DNA of 64,000 nt from Euleptes europaea (taxonomy: Eukaryota; Chordata; Lepidosauria; Squamata; Sphaerodactylidae): NCBI RefSeq assembly GCF_029931775.1, contig NC_079318.1, positions 77,411,614-77,475,613 of the forward strand, given 5' to 3'. Below, piece by piece: positions 12,101 through 24,100 of the stretch. The number at the start of each line of letters is the position of its first letter. The stretch's first letter is position 1. The position numbers and the translations under genes are program-made. Below the pieces are notes generated by a model. It did not search any database and was not told where the DNA came from. It worked only from the letters and a program-made list of their open reading frames with translations.

Positions 12101-15100
12101 CTGAATTGCATCTTGTTCACATTCATCCACTTTTCCAGTGTGTTCTGATCTCGTTGAATTCTATCTTTATCTTCCAGGGTGTTCGCTGCTCCTCCCAATT
12201 TGGTGTCATCTGCAAATTTAATGAGTAGTCCCTCCACCCCCTCATCCACATCATTTGTAAAAACACTAAAAAGTACCGAGCCCAGAACCAAGCCCTGTGG
12301 CACCCCACTGGACACCTCCCTCCAATCAGATGAAATGCCATTGACAACTACTCTTTGAGTATGGTTCTCCTACCAGTTCCCTATCCACCTAAGTATCCTA
12401 GAGTCTAGTCTGAAGTGCTCCAGTTTACCCATCAGAACATTATGGGGAACCCTGTCAAAAGCTTTACAGAATCTAGGTTAACAGCGTCAGCAGCACTTAG
12501 CAGAGTTTTTCTCCCAGCACACATCAGAGAAGTTGACGTCACCCATAACTACAAGGTCATGTTGCTTCGATACACTGTCAGGCTGCTCAAGGAAGGCAGC
12601 GTCCACCTCTTCAGCCTGGTCAGGAGGTCTGTAGCAGACTCCAGCCGCAAATACTGGTAGTCCTTCCTTCCCTTATCCTCACCCAGGTACTTTCCACTGG
12701 GCTGTCACCCGCCTGTATTTCCTGACAAGCAAACCCTCTTCTTGCATACAGCGCCACTCTGCCTCTGACCCTTTTCAGTTTTTCTTGAACAACTCATAAT
12801 CCCTCCGCTTACTATATTCCAGTTATGGGAATCATCCCACTAAGTCTCTGTAATGCCTACTAAATCTTATCCTTCTGTATGCATTGCAAGGTCAAGCTCT
12901 TCCTTCTTATTGCCCAAGCTTTGGTCATTGGCACATAGGCACCTGACGCCTCACACCTTTGGCTCCATTTGGCCTGGCCTTCATTGAAATCTCTGTGTTG
13001 ATCATCTTCGTCCTTTTGTGGTGTCAGTTTAAAGCCCTCCTTATGAATCTCCCCAGGTTCATGCCAAACAAATTCTTCCCCATCCTTGATAGGTGAAGTC
13101 CATTGCATGCTAGTAGGCCTTCTTCCAGAAGACCTAGCCCGTGGTCCCAGAATCCAAATTGCTTCTGCTGGCACTGCCAACACAGCCAGTGGTTCACCTC
13201 CATTATCTTATGTTCCCATCGCATTCCTCTAACAGGAAGGACTGAAGAGAATACCACCTGTACTCCCATTCCCTTCAGCTGCATCCCGAGAACTTCATAG
13301 TTTGCCTTAATGTGGTGGTGTTCATGGCCATATCGTTCATTCCTGCGTGGACCATCACAAATGGGTAATGATCTATAGGTTTGATCAGTTTCAGCATGTG
13401 GTCTGCAATATCCTTAATCTTTGCCCCGGTGAGCAATGCACCTCTTGGACCCAGGGGTCAGGCCTGGACACATGGCGTACCGTACCCCTCAGCAGAGAGT
13501 CATCAATGACCAACACTTTCCTTTTCCTTCCAATGCCGTTTCTTCGTATCCCCATGTCCTCACTCTGTCTTTCATGACCTTGTAGTTCTTCCTCTGCCAG
13601 TGTTTCCATCTCTGTTGCTACCACAAGGGCCTGGGATCGATTCCTGAACTCCAGTGGCACTGAGTACTGTCTTGCTTGATGTGTCCAAGATCATGCTGTA
13701 GTGCTCAGAGGAGACTCGTTAAGGAAGTCAGCCACTCTGTTGACCCTTTGACCAGTCTCCCCAAACTTGTGCTACCACCAATGAGCTCCCAACCTATGAG
13801 AGCCAGCGTGGTGTAGTGGTTAAGAGCGATGAACTCTAATCTGGAGAACCAGGTTTGATTCCCCACTCCTCCACATGAGCGGCGAACTCCAATCTGGTGA
13901 ACCGGGTTGGTTTTCCCACTCCTACACATCAAGCCAGCTGGGTGACCTTGGGCTAGTCACAGTTCTCTTAGAGCTCTCTCGGCCTCGTTTACCTTCCAAG
14001 GTGTCTGTCGTGGGAGAGGAAGGGAAGGAGATTGTAAGCCAGTTTGATTCTCCTTAAAAAGGTAGAGAAAATCAGCATATAAAAACCAACTCTTCTTCTT
14101 CCCCATTGGGGAGAAAGGTAGGATATAAATAAAGTAAATAAATAAAATATTTGTATACTGCATCATATATTGTTTTTTTCTGTTTTCTCAACCTTTTTGG
14201 TTTACTCTATCTTTTTTTTGGTTGGGTATTTTCCCCTTTCCTTGTGGGGTCATCCCATGGGGTAGCCTCTGACACTGTTACTTGACAGGTGTGATTGCTC
14301 TGGAGTCTGGGATAATTGGGAAGGGATTGTTTTCTAGATTTTGGCCATTAGTCAGCTTTCCCCCCCGTCTCTCACTTGCTTAGCAGAGTTTTGCAGAAAG
14401 AGGATCTAACTCCTGTGCTTTTGAGGAGCGTTGTGTAGCATTTCTTGACAAGTAATTAACTACGCTGGAGCTTTTCAAAAGCCCTTTGCACTCTTACATC
14501 TGTAGCCTCACCCAGTTAGTGGGATTTCATTGACTGGAAACTCACTGGTTTAATGGTTGATAAGGGAACTGAACTTTGATTTCTCATACCCGGGCCTGGC
14601 TCCTTGTCTCCCTCTATGTGACATTGGCTTATAAATTGCATGTTGACAACATTTTGGGTGTGGGGGGAGGGTGTGAAGGAATTTGCCACAAAGACTACTA
14701 ATAAATGCAAGAAGGTTCTTGGAACAAACACCTGTTGCTTCATACATCAAAACAGTAGATGCTGAAATCTCCAGTAGTGTAACAAAAATTTGTGGCAGTC
14801 CTTTTTTTTTTAAAAGCTCCAGCTGAATCTATCTGCTTTTCAAGTTGGATTTTTAGGTTTTGAGTTATGCCATTTGCCTGTGGCATTCACTGTCAGTGTT
14901 GGATGTGCCCCAGGAGAAAAAAGGTTTGGGCAATGCTAGAAAGAGCTGAGCGATAAGAACATAAGAATAGCCATGCTGGATCAGACCAAGGCCTATCAAG
15001 TCCAGCAGTCTGTTCAAACAGTGGCGAGCCAGGTGCCTCTAGGAAGTCCACAAACAGGACAACTGCAGCAGCATTATCCTGCCTGTGTTTCACAGCACCT

Positions 15101-18100
15101 AATATAATAGGCATGCTCCTCTGATCCTGGAGAGAAAAGCTTCTCCCTGTCCATTCTCTTCATACCATGCATAATTTTATAGTCCTCTATCATGTTTCCC
15201 CTTAACCACCTTCTTTCCAAGCTAAACAGCCCTAAGCGTTTTGCCCCCTGATCATTGTGGTACCTTCTCAAACTCTGCTTTTTTAGGTGTAGTAACCAGA
15301 ACTGTATGCAGTATTCACTATAGATTTGTACAAGGACAATATGATAGCAGCAGTTTTATTCTCTATTCCTCATCTAATTATGGCCAGCATGGAATTTACC
15401 TTTTTCACAGCAGCCGCACACTGGGTTGACTTCCTCATTGAGCTATCCACTACCACCCCAAGATCCCTTTCTTGGTCTGTCGCTGCCAGCCCAGATCCCA
15501 TCAGTGTATATGTGAAGTTGGGATTTTTTGCCCCATCATGTATCACTTTACACTTGCTCACATTGACTCTCATTTGCCATTTTAAGTGATCCTTTTGGAG
15601 CTTTTCACAGTCCGATTTTGTTTTAACCACCCTAAATAATTTGCCTGGTATGAACCTGCATGGATACACCGTCAAAGCAGTTGAGGTATACTTAAGTTGC
15701 TAGAGGCTGTCATGGATTTGGGTAAAGGTGTTCACAGCTTCTGGGCCGGCTGTTACTTGGTACATTTGCTTCCTGCACGGAGTTAAGGGCAACGTCAGTC
15801 AGTTCCCCCTTTTATCCTCCCATCACCTGTGAGAGCAATTGCTGGTCCAAGATTGCTTGTGGATTTGAGCACCAACCCTCCCATCTAAGACTGCTTGTTG
15901 ACACCGCACTTGCTCATCAGCGATAGTGAGGCAGGGTGATTTGTTCAAAACAGCGGAAGAGTTGGCATCCAGCAAGACCATAGAAATAAACTAGATGCCG
16001 AAAGGAATAGGATGAGGAAAAAGGCTTTACATAAGCCTTACGATTTTTGAGAGGGCTCTTCTGCATATGAACACATGAAGCTGCCTTATACTGAATCAGA
16101 CCCTTGGTCCATTGAAGTCAGTATTGTCTACTCAGACCGGCAGCGGTTATCTGGGGTCTCAGGCAGAGGTCTTTCACATCACCTACTTGCCTAGTCCCTC
16201 TAACTGGAGATGCCGGGGATTGAACCTGGGACCTTCTGCATGCAAAATGCTTCAAGTCACCTTAGTTCTCTTTGCAAGTAAAGTAAGCCAGGTGCTGTCT
16301 CCCACCCCCCGGTTTCAGATGAGGAACAGTGAGGCCATGCACATGACTTGACTTGGGTCACCCGGTAAGTTTGTGGCAGATGTTGAGACCCATATCTGGC
16401 TTTCTGGCTCGGAGCCCACATACTCTTCATCTTTAAATGAAACGAATTTTTAGGAGAGGCTGCATTGCAATTTTGCCTGAACTTTGACTAAGGTTGAGTC
16501 TGGATGCCAGTTGCTACCAGTGCATAAACTTGAAAGTTCAGTTGTGTGCGTGGAAAGGGACAGCCAGGAAGAAACAGCTCTTAGTGTAGTTTCTGCCTCT
16601 GCGGCTGCAGGTTTCTTTGTGTTGTAACATGATATAAGTAAGAACATTCTAATTGTGAGGCGGTGCTGGAAAAAGGATACCTGATCAGATCAATTTCTTC
16701 AGCTGCTAACGCTCTGCAATTCTTTTTCCAGACCATTTCCATAGTGTACATAGTGACCTCGATTGTGGGAGTGGAGGCCTGGTATGAACCTTTCCTGTTT
16801 AATTTCTTATATAGAGACCTATTCACTACAATGATTATTGGTAAGGAGCTTCCTGTTGAAGCCTATCTTTGTAATTGTCACTGTTTTGATACAATCTAGT
16901 GTTGCTTGTAAAAGAAATTCTTGATATTTGAGTATTATTTTTTTAATGTATTAAAAATTGGTTCACAGCTAAGAAGCCGCTTGTTCTAGCCTAGCCTTGT
17001 TTAAATTTACTCTCTCTTGAATCCAAGTGACTTGTGACCAGATTGGTGGTAGAAAGTGCCATCAAGTCGCGGCCGATTTACAGCCAACACTGTACAGTTT
17101 TCTTTTCTTTTTTTATGTAATAAGTCTTATTTTCTAAAGAATAAAGGAATGAAAATAAAAAAGGGATAAGGGGAGAATAGAGGATTACAATGATGTTTCA
17201 AAAATCTTATATCTGCTGTTCAATTATATGACAAATATATATACACTGGGTGTAGAAGTACCTTTTGTCCCAAATTAGTCTCTAACATTCTAAAATATAT
17301 TTATTCTCTATTTCTATATTTCTGTTTAGCTAACTCCTCCTAGTTTATTCTATTCTCACGTAAGCATAAAACGCCATACAGTTTTCAAGGCAAGACATAA
17401 GCAGAAGTGGTTTGCCTGTCTCTGTGTAACAATCCTGGACTTCCTTGGTGGTCTCCCATCCAAACACTAACTGGGGCCAACCCTGGTTACCTTCCAAGAT
17501 CTGACAAGATCGAGCTAGCCTGGCCCATCCTGTGTCCAGATTACAGTAGTCCTGTGTCCAGATTTCAGTAGAGCTAATCAGAAGCAAACAGGATTGTAAA
17601 TAACAGGACTGCTAAATGGAATGGATCGAATGATGCTGCTTAGGCGATATTACAATGGTGGCTGAGGTGGACTACAAATTGGCTGATTGCATGATCTCGC
17701 TTTGGATTAGGAGAACTGGATTTTCAAAAGACCGAGAATCTCCCTCCCTGAAACCATGTGGTTTCAGTTGTTAAGACTATGGGTGCAAGAGATTTGGGTG
17801 GGGCGTTTGGCAGGGTGTGTCAGCATCAGGGCTGCCAGATTGTGCCTTGGACAGGAGGGAGGGTGCTTGCACACAGGCTGCACAATTAAAGAGAAGAGAA
17901 GCCTGCAAAATTCTATTTTAGGCCACTAATGAGTGCTGCTGAACTCGTATTGGATGTTATCTACAAGCCCTAGAAAACATGGGGGAATTTGCTTAGGTTA
18001 TACCTACATCACTGTATACCTACATCACTGTAATTCCTGGCTCATCCTGATAGGTAAATGTGCCTCCAACCACTTGCACAAGCCATGCCTATCTCCCATG

Positions 18101-21100
18101 TCTTCTCTGACCACCACCTTAATGCAGAATTCCATACCTTGCAAAATAGGTACCAGCCTTGCTGCAGTATCATGGGCTGCTCTCATACACATTGGGTAAT
18201 GGTGTTTTTGATGCACTTGCTAAAATGTGAAATGTGAAAATCTACTTACAAGTGGTTGGTAAAACGCACTGAAAGTGTATTATCCCAGTGTGTGTGAAAG
18301 CAGAACTGATTCAGGTGAATTAGCATTCCTTTCATGTCAGCCTTTGAGTTTGCTCCTTTTTCTGATTAATGTATTTTTTTGCCTTTCACGGTTTTGAGAT
18401 TGGACTTGTGCAAGTGGTGGGAACCTTTCTTCAGTTTAGATTTCCTTTACTTAAGCTTCTAATTTCTGGATATTAATTTTGTTATCCTTTATTTAGAAAA
18501 CTTACAGGCTGCCTCTCCAGAGGCTTATGCAGTAAAAACAATAAACCTTACAATTAATATAAAAGCAAACCAAAAGAGATTAAGCTGCGAAATGTAATTT
18601 TTTTATAATTTTGGTTTTAAATATGTTTTAAAAGGCCTTCACCATAAAAGAGTGGCTTGGGTCCAAATGTTGCTTTCCACTGCTGGAAGCGCCTTCTGGC
18701 ATGGAACAGAATTTTCCTGTCTTCCCTTTTGTGCTGCAGCTGGCTGAGCTCTCCAAAATGTTACTCTAGGAGGAGCAGGAGAACTCAGAGAAGGGGCGGG
18801 GAGAAATGGGTGGAAGTTCTTGCAAAAATCTCCCTGCCCTTCTGCTGGCAGAAAGCATCCTTTGGCCTAAACCCTGATATCATCAACATTAGAACATGTA
18901 CATTACCATAACATTGCGGCAATAAAAACAAACAGCGGCCAGATCACCAAAACCACTGCATCGGTCCTGTTATTGACGTTGTTGGCTTGTATCCTGCACT
19001 CAGTGAAGTTTGAAGCCTCTGACAAATTGCCCTTCCGCTGGACAGAAGAGCCTCTTCTACCAGAGGGAAGCTCCTTTGGCTGCAGGAAGGCTTCACACTT
19101 TGCTGAGCTAAGTGTTAATAGTACAAGCAATTTTTTAAAAAATTATTAACTGCCTTAAACAGAGCTTGGAAGAGGCAGGATAGCAATGCGCTAACCCAGG
19201 GATCCCCAACATGGTGCTCATGAGCACCGTGGCACATGCCAGTACCTTTTCTGGCACCTGCCAAGTGTTTTTAGGGAGTGGGGTGGGGCCTGGTAGGGCT
19301 TTTGCCCATCAAGGCTTCTGATTGACTGTTGGAGATTTGATTGGCTGTGCAGATTTTTAAAAATGTTGCTTTGGCAGCAGCTGCCATCAGTAAAACAGTG
19401 CAGATCCTTGTGCTGGGAAGTTAAGCTGTGGGTATCATTTTGTGGCTGGCTCCACCTTCTGCAGTAGCCACCTCGTTGCTGTGACCACAATGCCATGTCA
19501 GAATTCCAAATGTGTCCGCAGGCTCAAAAAGATTGGGGACCCCTGCTCTAAGTAAATAAACAAGCGATGGGTGAGGGTTTTTCAGTGATGCTGTATTGGC
19601 CTGGCCAGCCTCTGTAGGCAAAGCTTTTCACCTGAACATCAGCTGAGCTTCAGAAGAATCCTTTATACAATGAGTCATAAGACACATGTGCACATGGAGT
19701 TGCCTCAAACTGAGTCAGACCAGTGGTATAGGAAGAGCAGTATTGTCTGCTCTGGCTGGCTGAAGCAGAGGTCTTTAAAGGGAGAAAGGCTTTTTATGCT
19801 TGGCTGTTTCCCTCGTGGTCACACCTCTGACGAATTCGGATTTTTGTTTTGATTATGCATGTCATTTCCGATTATCAGAAGTCGCCTTGCGCTTCCAGTG
19901 CATTTCCGTGCGTTTTGCCCTCGTTTTCAAATTTGAGATAAAACTGGTCTCTGAAAACATGGGCACAACACGAGGAAATTCTGGGGGAGAGCACAGTGAC
20001 TTCTGACGGTTGGAAATGGCATGCATAATCAAAATGAAGACCCGAAGTCATTAGCGGGGTGACTGGGAGGGAAACAGTCATGCATAAAAGGCCAAAGGGA
20101 TTGAACCTGGGACCTTCTGCATGCCAAACAGATGCTCTACCACTGAGCCACAGCTGCTCTCCAATAGGACTGAGACACAAGCTGGCCAGGAGAAGGCAGT
20201 CATTGTCTGGCTTCATCACTTTCTAACCTTGCTATTGTGGCTCACTATTTTAAAAACCAAGCCATTTGTCACAGGGGGCAATGCAGTACCAGGTTATTGC
20301 TGGTTAATAATTCTTTTAACAACCTGCAGCACCTGTTACCCAGCTGGTGTTGCATCCATGTATATAGTAGACCGGTTTCATAACCAAAATGATATAGAAG
20401 GTATTTCTGTAATAATTAAACACAGCAGAATTATGCAAGGGCAAAGTTATGCTTGTCCCCCCCTTGCATCGCCTTTGGAGCAGGAGAGCATTCCAGTCTA
20501 CATCAAGGCCAAACACAAGTTGACACAATTACCTTGTGGTGTTTGTGGTCTGCCTTTAAGCAAACTGAAACACTTGCTCCTTTTGGTACCTAGAGTTTGG
20601 AGTGTGAAGGGGGTGGGAGGAGTGCCTTAGTGAGCCCATTACAGCCTACTAGTATCCCTGCAAAACAAAGGCTCTGTTCTCTGTGTTTCTGGACTTTTCT
20701 GTTTCATCTATTTTAATAAGAGTTTTGAAACCGGTCAGCATTTTCTCTTAAAAGATTGTACATTTCCATCTCCAGATATCAGCAAGAAAATCTCAATAAA
20801 ACACTGGAGAAGTGGAGGAGGGGGGTTATCTAAAAGCTTCTTCTTCTGCTTGAAAATATGGGCGTGTGTGTGTGTGTGGCATCTTCAATTAGAGATGCCC
20901 ATAAAAGGCACTAGAATTGCATAATCAGGATAAATCTCCAAGGGAACGCCTCTAGAGCCGGCTTTGGAGCTTGCCAATAATCTCTTGGACATAAATGTGT
21001 GTTCTCCTGACATTTTTGTGCGTGTTAGGTACATTTATTCTTATGCAGCGGATCTGTCGGAGTAACTTGGAGAGACCATAGCTCAGAGGTAGAGCATCTC

Positions 21101-24100
21101 CTTTTGCATGCAGATCTTTCCAGGTCCAATCCTTGGCATCTGCAGTTAAAAGGTGAAATGAGAGGTGAAATGAGAGACCGGAGAGCCACTGCCAGAGTAG
21201 ATAACAGTGGCCTTGATGGACCAGTGGTCTGACTCCATATAAGGCTGATTCATATATAGCTCCAAAAACGTAGTGTGAAGGCTGCTTTTTGACTTCAAAG
21301 CAGCTGCAATATGGAGGAGGATTTCTGATGGACTTTGCTTAAAGGAACGTAGGTGCTTCTGGTGGAGTAGTAACCTGCCCTTTCTTCCTTTAGGTTGTGC
21401 GCTCACTGTGACCCTTCCCATGAGCCTGCATAATTACTACAAGTAAGTGCTTTCCAAAAATCAAGTGTCAGTGCTTGATATGTGCTGTAGCACTTTCTGG
21501 GCCACCCATCCAGTGCGCTATTGTTAACGACGCCATGGGTGAGACTCAAAGAACTTTCCCTGGGATATAAAAGGGGGGGCAAATATTGGCTGTCCACTTC
21601 TCTATTCCATTTGGTGAGCAAAGCCAAATGCTCCATTCGGGTGCACGGCTCTCTGCTGCAGCTGTGAAAATGGGGGGGGGAGGGGGGAGGCTGTTAGGCC
21701 TGCCTTTGCTAATGCTACCAGACTGCTGTTCAGCCTATTTTAATGATGGATCTCAGTCCTGGCAGAGGCATTTTCCAGCGCAAGTGTTCGAGTTGTTGGA
21801 GTTTTGGACTTGGGGCTTGGTCCATGGAAAGCACATGCTCTGCTGCTTGATCACTCTTCCACTCCCACCCCCACCCCAAATCTCCCCTTCCTCTCAGGAA
21901 CACAAATAAGTGCTTAAGATTCGCCCAGACAATTCTAGGCTTGGTGATAGTAGAGCTTTGTTTCCCATCCTGAGCATGTGAATGCCAAGAAAGCAGCCTG
22001 GTAGGGGGATGGCATTGGCTTTTCTGTGAGGCTGTTCCCTTTCTCATGTCTGAATGCTTCAGTGCCTGCCTGGGCATGTAGGAAGCTGCTGCTTTCTGGC
22101 AGAGACCTGACTGAGATGGAGTATCTAGAAGAAAGGAAGGGTGCTGTATTTCTATTATTTCAAGTATAAAAGCTGCCACTTGGTCCTTTAAGACAAACAG
22201 TTCACGAAAACAGTCAAATCGTGTAACACCATAGATTTCAGCAAGAAAATGTCATCAAACAGCTACCTATAAAAAAAACACTAACCCCCCCCCCAATGAC
22301 CTGTAAGCAAATTGTTGTTTCCCAAAAGCCTTCTGAAAACACCTTTCTAAAAGCTACAGGTAAATAGGACTGACAGTGCCTCCTCAGTAACAAATGCTGC
22401 GGAAGAGGGGTCCACCACAAAAAAGGCCCTGCTCTTCATCCTTGTCAACTTTACTTCCAAAAGACGTCTCCAGATGCTGCATTCCCAAGCTGTCTTTAAA
22501 AGTCCCTCAAATTGTTGCTTCTTGCTAGTACGAAATATTCTTCTCTCACTAATGATGCCTGTTCCCACCACTTACTGCTTTTCAGAGCCTACTCAAGCAA
22601 AACATTGAAGCACGACTCCTTTTATGAGGCGATGCTGCCTTTTTTCTCACCAGTGCTGCTCTTCATCTTGTGCATCATCTGGATCTTCCAGTCACCGTCA
22701 GACATCCTGGAGACCCACCCTCGCCTCTTTTACTTCATGGTTGGGACAGCGTTTGCAAATATTTCGGTAAATCCTCCTCCACGCCCCTGTTAAAACCAAC
22801 ACACAGGGAAAAGTAACATTCACTGATGTAGGGCAAGTGCCTAGGTTAGTTGTCCAAGTCAAGTGGTGGGGCAAGAAGGAGAAAGCCTGCACTCTGTGGT
22901 GAAAGTGGCCTGCCTAGAGGTGACGAAAGGGATCCTCCACAAGTTATGCGTTTCCTACATAGCTATCACATTTGCCTCCAAGATCACGCCTATTCACGCT
23001 TGCCCATGTTCCGTGAGTCTGGGGGATTCATGGATGAGCCTAGAATCGAACTGCTTTTTAAAAAACCAGCCCTTGGAATTGGCAGCTTTTCAACCCCTTA
23101 AGGTTATGGAGCAACATCCAAAATGGATGGGTGATTCCAGCGTAGGCTTAGAAGGGCTCCTGGTGAGCAGTAGCTTTGGGGCTCTACAGATGAAGTTGAC
23201 TTCCACCATCCAAGCATTGATCTGTCAAAGACAGTATTGTCTACTGTGATGGGTTGGAGTCTAAGATGAAGATAATTCACATTGCCTGCTACCCTGATCC
23301 TTTTAACTGGAGGCATGAATGACTGCACTGTGGCTGAACAGTAGAGCGTCTGCTTTGCATGCAGATGGTCTCAGGTTCAATCCCCAGCATCTCCACTGAA
23401 AAGGACCTGGTAGGAACTGACATGAAAGACGTGGACCTGAAACCCTGGAGATCTGCTGCCAGTCTGAGTAGACAGTGCTGACCTTAATAAACCGCTGGTT
23501 TGGTTCGGAATAAGTTTCATGTGTTCACGTGCGCATTTCAATCTGGGACCCTTGCCTTGCAAAGCCCCTGCTCTACCACTGAGCCACCCTTTCCCAGAGT
23601 TAGCTTTCCAGCTCTGTAAGCTGCCTTTTAAAATATGAGAGGGAGAAAGATTGAGCCAAGTGTACGGAGGATGGGTTTGTTAACAGGTATGAGCAGTGAT
23701 AGCTATACGGAACCTCCATATTCAGATGCAGTAGTGCTCTGGATAGCTGTTGATTGGGAAAAGGGAGAGAGATTTGCCTTCACGCCCTGCTTGCATCCTT
23801 GCTGGAAGTATTTAGTCTCTCTTGGAAATGAGATGCTGGATACATAGAACCACCTTGGTCTGTTCTGTCAAGGCTATTTTAGAGTCTTGGTCATCCTGCC
23901 CTTCCATAGTGGTGGAAAGTGCTGTCAAGTCACAGCTGGCTTATGGTGACCAGGGTTTTCAAGGCAAGAGATGAACAGGGGTGGTTTGTCATTGCCTGCC
24001 TGTGTGTAGCAGCCTTGGATTTCCTTGGTGGCCTCCCGTCCAAGTGCTAACTAGGGCCGATCCTGGATTAGCTTCCGAGATCTGATGAGATCAGGCTAGC

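Noticed and set aside
20121-20630. 169-residue plus-strand open frame as a gene
   Set aside because: It begins within a SINE head, has low-complexity composition and no family similarity; a chance frame.
20865-20880. CRISPR-like or other array from the GT repeat
   Set aside because: A simple dinucleotide run; no spaced direct repeats exist anywhere in the window.
22863-23249. 128-residue plus-strand open frame as a gene
   Set aside because: It lies in SELENOI intron 8, overlaps no splice pattern, has no recognisable domain and runs toward a SINE.
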